Shown here: positions 23,607 to 32,129 of the stretch, in pieces
How the letters are laid out: every line of letters begins with the position of its first letter
Numbering within the stretch: the first letter of the stretch is position 1
Assembly: GCF_014643835.1 (NCBI RefSeq)
Contig: NZ_BMKD01000008.1
Span: 1 to 64,000, forward strand
Reading direction: 5' to 3'
DNA from: Mucilaginibacter rubeus
GTDB lineage: Bacteria > Bacteroidota > Bacteroidia > Sphingobacteriales > Sphingobacteriaceae
Length of the DNA: 64,000 nucleotides
The notes under the pieces: generated by a model
Database searches by the model: none
The model's input: only the letters and a program-made list of their open reading frames with translations
What the model was told of the DNA's origin: nothing
Translations under genes and position numbers: made by a program

Positions 23607-23646
23607 ATTTTATTCCGTTTACCCTATATCTACCTATAAACACCAA

Positions 23647-24378
23647 ATGGAAAGTATCAAGGATAAAGTGATTGTAGTAACCGGTGCCAGCAGTGGCATC
23701 GGCGCATCTGCTGCCCGCAAACTGGCACAACTTGGCGCTAAAGTGGTTTTGGCTGCCCGCCGGGAAGATCAATTGAAAAACCTGGCACAGGAAATTGGCG
23801 AAAATGCAATTTATGTAGTAACCGATGTTGCCAGGCGAACTGATCTGGATAACGTCATTCTGCAGACCATAGCCAAATTTGGCCGAGTTGACGTAATGTG
23901 GAACAATGCCGGCATCATGCCCATCTCTTTTTTTGAAGAAGGTCATGTTGATGAATGGGACAAAATGATCGACATTAATATTAAGGGCGTATTGTACGGG
24001 ATTAATGCTGTGCTGCCCCACATGCTTGAACGCGGCCAGGGGCATATCCTCTCCACGTCATCGGTTGGTGGTTTAAAAACGTCGCCGGGCATTGGCGTTT
24101 ACAGCGGTACCAAGTTCGCGGTTAAGGCTATTATGGAAACCCTGCGTGAGGAAGTTGCCCAAAACATTAAGGTAACCACCATTTACCCCGGCGCAACTAA
24201 ATCCGAATTAGGACATGATATTACCAGCCCTAAGATTAAGGGCTTGTACGGCAACCTTGCCAACATGCCAAAACTTGATGAGGAGGCTATAGCCAACGCG
24301 GTGATTTACGCTATAAGCCAGCCGGATAATATCTCCGTTAACGAGGTGGTGGTACGGCCGCTCGGACAAACACGATAG
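23647..24378 (+). CDS. SDR-family oxidoreductase 2
   Basis: 243 residues, TGASSGIG (12-19), NNAG (86-89), Y152 and K156 (YSGTKFA). It is a shorter classical SDR of the YdfG/serine dehydrogenase-like type, clearly distinct from the other two. 40 bp after SDR 1, on the same strand and likely cotranscribed. Substrate not deducible. Confidence 0.9.
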   Translation: MESIKDKVIVVTGASSGIGASAARKLAQLGAKVVLAARREDQLKNLAQEIGENAIYVVTDVARRTDLDNVILQTIAKFGRVDVMWNNAGIMPISFFEEGHVDEWDKMIDINIKGVLYGINAVLPHMLERGQGHILSTSSVGGLKTSPGIGVYSGTKFAVKAIMETLREEVAQNIKVTTIYPGATKSELGHDITSPKIKGLYGNLANMPKLDEEAIANAVIYAISQPDNISVNEVVVRPLGQTR

Positions 24379-24510
24379 AGCAGGTTGAATTCATCATAAA
24401 TCGGTGGAGTCATAGCCTATCGGTGAAATCCCAAAAGGCAAAATAGGTGAAAATCATAAACAATCATTGAAATAGTAACAAGTAAAATCAAAATCTATCA
24501 AATACAACAT

Positions 24511-25356
24511 ATGGAAAACAACAAAGTATGGTTTGTAACTGGTGCCTCAAAAGGACTGGGACTTGCCTTAGTAAAAAAACTATTGAATGAAGGCTATAAA
24601 GTAGCCGCTACATCGCGCAATTTAAGCGATTTGACCAAAGCAGTTGACACGCAAAACGAGCAGTTTTTACCCCTCTCCGTTAACTTGACCAGCGAAGACA
24701 GTGTGCAGGAAGCCGTTGAGCTTACTGTAAAAACTTTCGGAAAAATTGACGTTATTGTCAACAACGCCGGTTACGGCTTATTAGGCGGTATTGAAGAGCT
24801 TACCGACCGCGAGGCCCGTGATAACTTTGAGGTTAACGTATTTGGATCATTGAATGTGATCCGTAAGGCGTTGCCTTATTTGCGTGCTCAAAAATCAGGT
24901 CATATTTTAAATGTATCGTCGATAGGTGGTTTCACCGGCGCGTTTGCAGGCGGAGGTATTTATTGCGCCACCAAGTTTGCCGTTAATGGTTTCTCCGAAA
25001 CATTATCAGCCGAAGTTGCACCGTTTGGCATAAAGGTTACCATTGTACAGCCGGGTTATTTCAGGACCAACTTCCTGTCGGCCGGTTCATTGGCGGTCCC
25101 TCAAAACCAGATAGCCGACTATCAAAACGTTCGCGATACAGTAAATTTTCACCAAAACGACATGGACAAGCAACAAGCCGGCGACCCTGAAAAAGCAGCC
25201 GAGGCTATGATCAGCATAACTAACGAAGCTAACCCACCGCTAAATTTATTTTTGGGCGAGGATGCTTACGGTCTGGTTGAAAAGAAGCTTGCCTTCGTTC
25301 AAAACGAATTAGCAACATGGAAAGAACTAACGCTTTCAACAGCAATACAACAATAA
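24511..25356 (+). CDS. SDR-family oxidoreductase 3
   Basis: 281 residues, TGASKGLG (10-17), NNAG (84-87), Y151 and K155 (YCATKFA). A close relative of SDR 1. 132 bp separate it from SDR 2, so it may have its own promoter. Its 3' end overlaps the small Atu4866-type gene by 40 bp. Substrate unknown. Confidence 0.9.
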   Translation: MENNKVWFVTGASKGLGLALVKKLLNEGYKVAATSRNLSDLTKAVDTQNEQFLPLSVNLTSEDSVQEAVELTVKTFGKIDVIVNNAGYGLLGGIEELTDREARDNFEVNVFGSLNVIRKALPYLRAQKSGHILNVSSIGGFTGAFAGGGIYCATKFAVNGFSETLSAEVAPFGIKVTIVQPGYFRTNFLSAGSLAVPQNQIADYQNVRDTVNFHQNDMDKQQAGDPEKAAEAMISITNEANPPLNLFLGEDAYGLVEKKLAFVQNELATWKELTLSTAIQQ

Positions 25357-25595
25357 ATGCTCATCATTATATAGGTGTATGGGTTACCCGCGATGGGTTT
25401 ATACGTCACGAATTTTTGCCTAACGGGCGCTACACTGAGGCCCGAGGCGACAAACAAAATGCCTACACAGGTTACTACAGTGTATTAGGGAACCACGTTG
25501 AATATCTTGACGATACCGGCTTTACTGCCGAAGGCGATTTCAGGGACGGGGTGTTTTACCATGCCGGCATGGTATTGTACAAGGAAACGGCATAA
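25317..25595 (+). CDS. Atu4866-type small protein
   Basis: 92 residues matching the Atu4866 family: GVWVTRDGFIRHEFLPNGRY, then EYLDDTGFTAEGDF and DGVFYHAGMVLYKE. The family is a small beta-barrel of unknown function often encoded beside SDR or AraC genes. The only good start, ATG 25317, lies inside the 3' end of SDR 3 in another frame (40-bp overlap), which implies coupled translation or an internal start. Confidence 0.82.
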   Translation: MERTNAFNSNTTINAHHYIGVWVTRDGFIRHEFLPNGRYTEARGDKQNAYTGYYSVLGNHVEYLDDTGFTAEGDFRDGVFYHAGMVLYKETA

Positions 25596-25652
25596 CGAAT
25601 ATATTAAATCAGTTATCATTTCTGCCAACCCGGCCCGGAAATGTATCTAAAC

Positions 25653-25704
25653 AGAAATCTCCTGCACCATGCCTTATAAAGTATGCATGGTGCAGGAGAT
25701 TTCT
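25653..25704. terminator. Perfect 20-bp hairpin terminator
   Basis: Arms 25653-25672 and 25685-25704 are perfectly complementary with a 12-nt loop. It sits between convergent genes and can stop transcription from both sides. Confidence 0.9.
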
Positions 25705-25779
25705 CTTTCATGTGACTTACAAGGGGCATTCCTTACACTGTCGCAATTATTAATGATATGTGTGGTTCCGATAATCTGC

Positions 25780-26709
25780 CTATCCTTTCAAATCGGCCAG
25801 CTTTTCGGCCATTACCTCGCTGATCTTCCGGTATGAATCAAATGTCCAGCCGGCAACGTGAGGGCTTAACAGCACTTTGCCGCTTCGTTTTAATTCCTCA
25901 AACCATTGTTGCTCGGCAAGGGCCGGGAATTTTTCAACCTCCAATACATCCAACCCTGCCCCTAAAATTTTGCCTTCGCGTATGGCGTTTAGCACGGCAC
26001 TTACTTTAGCAGTTTTGCCGCGTGAGGTGTTTAAGAAAAAGATAGGCTTTTTAAAATGGAACAGGTATTCATCATCCACCAGCCCGTCGGTTTCTGCAGT
26101 TAGGGGGATATGCAGGCTCAGTACATCGCTGTGCTTTACAATTTCTTCCATGCTTACCTCGCGCGCATATTTATCACTGAAGCCGGTTTTGTATTTATCG
26201 TAAGCAATAACATTTACCTGGAAGCCCGAAAGTTTCCTGGCAAAGCTGCTGCCCATATGGCCGTAGCCGATAATACCTACTGTTTTACCTTTTAGCTCGT
26301 AACCCCGGTTAGCCTCGCGCAGCCACTTCCCCCCGCGAATTTCGGCGTCGCCGCGGTTTAGGTTGTTCATTAATGACAGCAGTAAACCTATGGCATGTTC
26401 GCCTACGGCATCTGAGTTGCCTTCGGGTGCGTTGATGAGTTTTATACCTTTTTGAGTAGCATAATCTTCATCAATATTATCCATACCAGCGCCGGCGCGG
26501 GCTATGAATTGTAGGTTGGTAGCTGCATCAAGCACGGCTTTATCCACCCTGAATTTTGAGCGGATCACCAACCCTGCATAGTCGCCTATGATTTGCATGG
26601 CTTCGTCAGGCTTAATCAGCGGACGGTAATCGCAGGTGTAACCCTTGGCCTCGGCCATCTCCATGAAAATGGCATGCACATCATCAACAATAAGAATATT
26701 ATTTTTCAA
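25780..26709 (-). CDS. D-2-hydroxyacid dehydrogenase (phosphoglycerate dehydrogenase-like)
   Basis: 309 residues, the catalytic and NAD domains only, without the C-terminal ACT domain of full SerA. NAD motif GYGHMG (148-153, in GIIGYGHMG), catalytic R230 (NTSRG), E257 (LDVLEVE) and H284 (SPHVAGW). The GAGMDNID start of the cofactor half fits D-3-phosphoglycerate dehydrogenases, so serine synthesis is the likeliest role; the substrate can be another 2-hydroxyacid. The gene stands alone and uses the start at 26709 next to a poor leader. Confidence 0.88.
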   Translation of the reverse strand: MKNNILIVDDVHAIFMEMAEAKGYTCDYRPLIKPDEAMQIIGDYAGLVIRSKFRVDKAVLDAATNLQFIARAGAGMDNIDEDYATQKGIKLINAPEGNSDAVGEHAIGLLLSLMNNLNRGDAEIRGGKWLREANRGYELKGKTVGIIGYGHMGSSFARKLSGFQVNVIAYDKYKTGFSDKYAREVSMEEIVKHSDVLSLHIPLTAETDGLVDDEYLFHFKKPIFFLNTSRGKTAKVSAVLNAIREGKILGAGLDVLEVEKFPALAEQQWFEELKRSGKVLLSPHVAGWTFDSYRKISEVMAEKLADLKG

Positions 26710-26823
26710 CGTTGTATCGATTTTTATAAGAGGCCAAATTTACAAAATGCCGGGGTATTAGCCGGCAGGGTTTTATAACAGGGAGGTGATTTTTAAGAAT
26801 ATGACACTAATTCCCCGAATTAA

Positions 26824-26889
26824 ATCGAATTACACGAATTTTATTTTTTGATGTAAGGCATCTAAGTATATCAATTCGTGAAATTCGAT
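26824..26889. repeat. GAATT-rich inverted repeat
   Basis: Arms 26824-26840 and 26873-26889 pair over 17 bp with one mismatch. The intergenic AATT-rich element may be a dispersed repeat. Confidence 0.5.
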
Positions 26890-26923
26890 AAAATCCTTCT
26901 TAACCAGTAATGCATTTGTGTAT

Positions 26924-26958
26924 AAATAAAAACGTCCGGCATCTTTCAATGCCGGGCG
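26924..26958 (-). terminator. Rho-independent terminator of the Prc-type protease gene
   Basis: Arms 26933-26942 and 26949-26958 pair over 10 bp (one G-T pair). On the minus strand the stem is followed by a T-rich run. Confidence 0.75.
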
Positions 26959-26980
26959 CTCAATATTATTAATAATTTGC

Positions 26981-29122
26981 TTAGTTAGCCGGTTGCGATA
27001 CGCTTGTATACTTATTATCAAGGCTGATATAATCGGTCATGATTTGGCCGGCTTCGCGTTTTACAAAGTCAAGGTCTTCGTTTTTAGGTTTGGTTTGACC
27101 CTTTTTAAGGGCTGGCAAACCTAATGCTATCCGACGCAGGTTGTTACGCTCAAATGATTTCGCTTCATCATCGTCACGTTGTTTCTTCAAATCAGATTCT
27201 TTTAACGATACGCTGTCATCGGCATCATGTTTTTTGAAATCAGCAATATCTTCAAGCAGGTATTTATAGCTGTCGCTGCCGGCCATGCGTTGGTCGTGCA
27301 GTTTTTTTAGCTGTGGCAGTACGCCGGTAAAATCGCCTGTTTTGGTATAATCTGTTTTGGCAATGATGTCAAAAGGCATTGCTGATGGTTCGGTATCTTC
27401 GCCATATTTATCCAATGGAATAACCGATGGGAATGAAATATCAGGTGTTACCCCTTTGTGCTGGGTTGAATTACCGCTGATACGATAGAATTTAGCTATG
27501 GTAAGATTAAGTTGTCCGTAAGTGCTTTGGCTGCCCGTTGAGGTTGTTTTTTTACCGCCGCCAACAACGCCTGCAATTTTTTCACGAAGTGAAGAACCAA
27601 TCACCCTGTCAAGATCGATAGCGCTTTGTACCGAGCCTTTACCATAAGTTTGGGTTCCCAATATTAACCCGCGACCGTAATCCTGGATAGCGCCTGAGAA
27701 GATTTCAGAGGCCGAAGCGCTGAAACGGTCAACCAGTACCGCCATAGGGCCGCTATAGGTGATGTCCGCATCTTCGTCTTTATCAATTTCCACCTGGTCT
27801 TTAGTGTCACGCACCTGTACTACAGGGCCGGTTTTAATGAACAGACCGGTAAGCTCAATAGCTTCCATCAATGAACCACCACCGTTTTCACGCAGGTCGA
27901 TCACCAGGCCATCTACATTTTCTTTCTTTAACGAGTCAAGGATTGCCTTAACATCGTGGGTGGTACTTTTATAGTTAGGATTACCTGCTTTATAGTCGTT
28001 AAAGTCAATGTAGAAGGCAGGGATAGATATTACACCTATCCTAACCGTTTTACCATTGCTGTTGTAAGTGCGGATCTCTTTTTTGGCCGATTGGTCTTTC
28101 AGGATGATCTTCTCACGTACCATTTCAACCACTTTGGGCTTGCTTGATGCATTTGCACCGGCAGGCAATATTTCAAGCCTTACCGTTGTGCCTTTAGTAC
28201 CGCGGATGATAGCGATGGCATTATCAACACGCCATCCCACCACGTTCTGGAATTCGCCGGTTTTACCCTGTGCTACTGCAACAATACGGTCATCGACGCT
28301 TATCTGGTGGCTTTTATCTGCAGGGCCGCCCGGTACAATGGTTTTAATGGTTACATACTCGTTTTCCACCTGTAGTGAAGCACCGATCCCCTCAACCTGG
28401 CGCGACATTTCGATATTGAAATTAGCTGCGTTTGACGGGTTAAAGTAATTAGTATGCGGATCGATAGCCTCTGTAAAGGCGTCCATAAAGTATTGAAAAA
28501 CGTCCTGGTTTGATAGCTTGTTGGTTTGTGTTAACAGGTTTTCGTAACGTTTCTTAAGTGTTTCCTTGTTTTTGGCCATATCTGCATTGGCCAGTTTCAG
28601 GTTTAGCAAATCGTATTTTACGCGCTTGGTCCACATGGCATCCATATCGTTTTGCGAAGCAATCCATGGCAATTTATCACGATCATAAACAAAGGTTTCG
28701 GTTTTATTGAAATCGAAGTTTTTATTGATCTGCTCAATTGAATATTTTACGTGTTCGATATACCTTTTTTGAAAAACGTTGAAGATATAAAAAGCATCGG
28801 CCAGGTTGCCGGCTTTAATATCATCATCAAGTACAGTTTTATATTTTTCAAAATCCTTGATATCTGATGCTAAAAAATAGCTGTGGTTCTCGTCGAGCGA
28901 TTTGATATACCGGTCGTAAATGATGGCGGATACTGAATCGTTCAGCGGAACTTTTTTATAGTTGTAGTTAGAGATTAATGATGCTACCTGCTTACAAACA
29001 AGGCTTTGCTGTTCATCGGGCTGTAAATCATTTGAACCTGCTACTTTAACAGGTTTGGATGGTGATGCTTTACAGGCGAGGGCTGCGCCCAGCACCAATA
29101 ACAAATATACTTTCTTAAACAT
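26981..29122 (-). CDS. prc: Tail-specific protease (Prc/CtpA, S41)
   Basis: 713 residues from ATG 29122; the longer frame to 29164 lacks a signal peptide. The N-terminus MFKKVYLLLVLGAALACK is a lipoprotein signal (Cys17), placing the enzyme in the periplasm, anchored in a membrane. A long N-terminal domain (about 35-220) is followed by a PDZ domain (about 240-330), the S41 protease domain with nucleophile S470 (DRFSASASE) and general base K495 (TYGKGSVQ), spaced 25 residues as in E. coli Prc, and a C-terminal helical domain. It would trim or degrade periplasmic proteins at their C-termini. Confidence 0.92.
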   Translation of the reverse strand: MFKKVYLLLVLGAALACKASPSKPVKVAGSNDLQPDEQQSLVCKQVASLISNYNYKKVPLNDSVSAIIYDRYIKSLDENHSYFLASDIKDFEKYKTVLDDDIKAGNLADAFYIFNVFQKRYIEHVKYSIEQINKNFDFNKTETFVYDRDKLPWIASQNDMDAMWTKRVKYDLLNLKLANADMAKNKETLKKRYENLLTQTNKLSNQDVFQYFMDAFTEAIDPHTNYFNPSNAANFNIEMSRQVEGIGASLQVENEYVTIKTIVPGGPADKSHQISVDDRIVAVAQGKTGEFQNVVGWRVDNAIAIIRGTKGTTVRLEILPAGANASSKPKVVEMVREKIILKDQSAKKEIRTYNSNGKTVRIGVISIPAFYIDFNDYKAGNPNYKSTTHDVKAILDSLKKENVDGLVIDLRENGGGSLMEAIELTGLFIKTGPVVQVRDTKDQVEIDKDEDADITYSGPMAVLVDRFSASASEIFSGAIQDYGRGLILGTQTYGKGSVQSAIDLDRVIGSSLREKIAGVVGGGKKTTSTGSQSTYGQLNLTIAKFYRISGNSTQHKGVTPDISFPSVIPLDKYGEDTEPSAMPFDIIAKTDYTKTGDFTGVLPQLKKLHDQRMAGSDSYKYLLEDIADFKKHDADDSVSLKESDLKKQRDDDEAKSFERNNLRRIALGLPALKKGQTKPKNEDLDFVKREAGQIMTDYISLDNKYTSVSQPAN

Positions 29123-29203
29123 ATCTTTTACTGTAGTTAAATCGGGGTTGGTGTAAAACATCAATACTTGTGCCTATTATTAATTTGCTAATGTAAAATA
29201 AAA

Positions 29204-29229
29204 AAGAGACAGTCAATATGCTGTCTCTT
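29204..29229 (-). terminator. Terminator behind the 209-residue protein
   Basis: Perfect 9-bp arms (29204-29212, 29221-29229) with a T run on the minus strand. Confidence 0.75.
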
Positions 29230-29311
29230 AATTACTAATAACAATAATACGATTATGTTTTACTAATAGTATGCAGGCAGCACCATTTTACGTTTTTGTT
29301 ACAAAAAAATA

Positions 29312-29941
29312 CTATTTGTTAACCGGTTTGGTAATTGTACCTGCATCGGCGGTTTCGGCAAAGTGGGTTTCGGTGTGCAGCGTATTAAATTTATTGTCCT
29401 GTAAATAGCGCGTTTTTTTCTCTACAGTAGCCAGGTCAAAAGTCAAACCGCGGGTAACAGCCAGTTGGCGGGCTTCGGCCAGATCTTGTTTAGCTTGTGC
29501 GTAATCGCCGTAATCGGCTTTTACAGTTGCCAGGTCAAGCAGGTTGGCTATGGTATGCCTGTCGTCGTTTTGCTGGCGCGATATAGAAATACTTTGCAGC
29601 AGGAACCATTTGGCCTCGGCCAGGCGGTTTTGCTTCATATACATCTGGGCCAGGTCGCTAAAGTTGTAGCTGGCGGCATTATATACGTGAAAACGCATGT
29701 TGTGCTGCGCGGTTTTCATAACCGATTCCTCGATCATGGCCAGCACATATGGGGTATGTTCAATAGTAAACGGGCGGATCTTTACTTTAGCCAATGCAGG
29801 AGCGGGCAGCCTTTTAATAGAGTGGCTTTGTGCATAAGCCATTTGCGGAGACCGGGTACGCTTATTGAACGGCTTGTAATACCATTGCGCTGATGCATCG
29901 AACCCAACAGCGCATAAAATAATAAGTAGGAAATATCTCAT
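29312..29941 (-). CDS. Secreted protein with a TPR-like helical region
   Basis: 209 residues. Signal peptide 1-18 (MRYFLLIILCAVGFDASA). Residues 90-175 contain two or three tetratricopeptide-like helices (YNFSDLAQMYMKQNRLAEAKWF, ANLLDLATVKADYGDYAQAKQD). The ends are low-complexity. Probably a periplasmic or outer-membrane-associated adaptor; no specific function inferred. Confidence 0.72.
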   Translation of the reverse strand: MRYFLLIILCAVGFDASAQWYYKPFNKRTRSPQMAYAQSHSIKRLPAPALAKVKIRPFTIEHTPYVLAMIEESVMKTAQHNMRFHVYNAASYNFSDLAQMYMKQNRLAEAKWFLLQSISISRQQNDDRHTIANLLDLATVKADYGDYAQAKQDLAEARQLAVTRGLTFDLATVEKKTRYLQDNKFNTLHTETHFAETADAGTITKPVNK

Positions 29942-30121
29942 TTAATCTTTTTCCTGGGTTTAAACTGTTTATTTTAAATTAATCAGCTTAACAAATGTAA
30001 TTATTTGTTAACGGGAAAACAATACCTGTAAAAAGCAGTAAATACGTAAACGCCTAAATGCCACCGTTATTTTACAGGTGCTTAACTTATACCCTTTCTA
30101 CGGGAAAAATAAATTTAGGTT

Positions 30122-30964
30122 TTAGTTAAAAACTTCAATATCTCCGTCATGCAGGGCCCATACCATGTAAGGGTGGGTGTCTGAGTGATAAATCTGCCCA
30201 TCAGTAGTAATGCCTATCACACCGGCAAAGCCATCGTAAGGTTTCATTTCATCGAGGGTTTTTTCGGTAGCGGCCATAAGGGGCATGCCATCGGTTACTC
30301 GCGTAACAATTTTAACAGCTACCGAGCCACTTACAATATCTTCACCTACGCCGGTACATGAAACGCCGGCAAACTCATTGGCATAATTTCCTGCAGTAGT
30401 GGCCGAATCACTAACACGGCCGGGAATTTCAAAACCTTTGCCCCCGGTACTCGTTGCGGCTGCCAGGTTTCCATGCACATCCAATGCAACGCAGCCCACG
30501 GTGCCAAGCCTTATAGAATCGCTTAGTTTTTGTTCGTATTCGTGACGTCGCTGCGGGATTTCGGGGTTATAATATTTATGACCGTTTTCTATAGCAAAAT
30601 CGCATGCTCCTTTGCCGCTCAATACACGATCATCATAGGCTTGAAGTTTTTCGGCTACACAGATAGGGTTTTTAACATCTTCAATGTTGATGACGCCCGA
30701 AAAGCGTTGGGTTTTGCCATCCATCAAAGAGGCACTGAGGCGGATCTTGCCATCGCTCTGGATCTGTGATCCCGTTCCGGCATTAAAAAGTTCGCAATCT
30801 TCAAGCAGCCTTACGGTATAAACGGCCGTTTCGGCAGCAGTGTGATGTTGCAGGTGTTTGTATCCTAACTGCACTATGCCGTTCAGGGCTTCCTGTTTGG
30901 CCAGCTTTACTTCCTGGTTGGTATGCGATTCGCTAAAAAAACCGCCGTGAATAATTATTTTCAT
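30122..30964 (-). CDS. Isoaspartyl peptidase / L-asparaginase (Ntn hydrolase)
   Basis: 280 residues, cytoplasmic. N-terminal-nucleophile fold with auto-cleavage before T155 (LGTVGCVALD), with the NAGTGS (61-66) and TSTGG (171-175) motifs. In cyanophycin metabolism this enzyme cleaves the beta-Asp-Arg dipeptides released by cyanophycinase. The next gene upstream on the same strand is the cyanophycinase (72 bp away), which supports that role. Somewhat shorter than plant-type enzymes. Confidence 0.9.
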   Translation of the reverse strand: MKIIIHGGFFSESHTNQEVKLAKQEALNGIVQLGYKHLQHHTAAETAVYTVRLLEDCELFNAGTGSQIQSDGKIRLSASLMDGKTQRFSGVINIEDVKNPICVAEKLQAYDDRVLSGKGACDFAIENGHKYYNPEIPQRRHEYEQKLSDSIRLGTVGCVALDVHGNLAAATSTGGKGFEIPGRVSDSATTAGNYANEFAGVSCTGVGEDIVSGSVAVKIVTRVTDGMPLMAATEKTLDEMKPYDGFAGVIGITTDGQIYHSDTHPYMVWALHDGDIEVFN

Positions 30965-31036
30965 AATTATAAATTAAAGTAGATGTCCCTGCATAAATAA
31001 GGCCAGGCTATTTATAAGAACTTTATGCAGTTTAAA

Positions 31037-31957
31037 TTATTGTAGAAGTTTGCTGCCTGGTGCATTTATAAAAACACCTTCTTCAACTTTTACGCTCTTT
31101 TTTATGATTAAACGGTGCTGCACCAGATCGTACTTATCAAATATCGACATGACGTGTACCCTCAGGTTTTCGATAGATATTGGCGAACCAAGCTCCACAT
31201 CGTATATATTAGTTGATACGATGTTGCGTCCGTCAACCAAAATAATCAGGCCCGAGCCGATAGCTTCCATCATATAACCTTCGGTAATAAGTAAACCTGT
31301 ATCCTCGCCTAAACCTATCCCTAAAATACCAGGATTAGTTGCCACGGCATACATTAACCGGCCTATGCGGCCACGCTGTACAAAGTGAGTATCAACAATC
31401 ACCGAATCGATAAAGCCAAGGCCGGCGGTTATCTGCACTTCGCCTTTAACCAGGGCTTCGTTACTTTGCCCGCGGTAGATCATGTGTGTTGAAGCCGCTG
31501 CAGCGCCTGCCGATGTTCCGGCAATAACGAAATTCTCTTTTTGGTAACGCTGTTTAAGGATCTGTAAAAATTCGGTGCCGCCAAAAATGGCTGTTAGCCT
31601 GAGCTGGTCGCCGCCGCTGAACATCACTACATCGGCTTTACGGATCCTGTCTAAGTATGCCTTGTTCCCCGCATCTTCGCGGCTTTTGATGTGCAGTACG
31701 TTAACATTGGTAACGTTGAGCTGGCCAAACGCCTTGATATACTCGGCGCCGACAAGCTCGGGGATTTGAGAGGCGGTGGTGATCACTTCAATTTGTGAGC
31801 CTTCGTGCTTAGCAGATTCGTTAATTATGCGCCTTAATATGCCTTGTTCAAAAAATTTGATATAATCGGGCTGCAAAATATGCTCCTGGAGGGTAACATT
31901 GCTCCCCATATCAACCGCGCCGCCTATAATTATTAGCTTACCTTTCGGGACAATCAT
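31037..31957 (-). CDS. cphB: Cyanophycinase (S51 peptidase)
   Basis: 306 residues, no signal peptide. Exopeptidase that releases beta-Asp-Arg dipeptides from cyanophycin. Key features: IIIGGAVDMGS start, SGGDQ (114-118), and nucleophile S149 in GTSAGAAA. It is divergent from the cyanophycin synthetase gene (173 bp apart) and upstream of the isoaspartyl peptidase, so storage and mobilisation are encoded together. Confidence 0.92.
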   Translation of the reverse strand: MIVPKGKLIIIGGAVDMGSNVTLQEHILQPDYIKFFEQGILRRIINESAKHEGSQIEVITTASQIPELVGAEYIKAFGQLNVTNVNVLHIKSREDAGNKAYLDRIRKADVVMFSGGDQLRLTAIFGGTEFLQILKQRYQKENFVIAGTSAGAAAASTHMIYRGQSNEALVKGEVQITAGLGFIDSVIVDTHFVQRGRIGRLMYAVATNPGILGIGLGEDTGLLITEGYMMEAIGSGLIILVDGRNIVSTNIYDVELGSPISIENLRVHVMSIFDKYDLVQHRLIIKKSVKVEEGVFINAPGSKLLQ

Positions 31958-32129
31958 GATTATTTCACACTATCTTAATACAACTATATACAAATTACGA
32001 TAAAAACATGCACAAACACAGGAACTAATAATAAATAATGGCTTTTTGCCATCAAAAATTTTATTCCCGTGTTATGTTTTATAGTTTTAAGGGGAAAATC
32101 AGACTGACAAAAAAATAGCATTCTACATA

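Noticed and set aside
26830-27021. 63-codon minus-strand frame downstream of the Prc-type protease
   Set aside because: It overlaps the end of the protease gene and reads through its terminator hairpin and a repeat.
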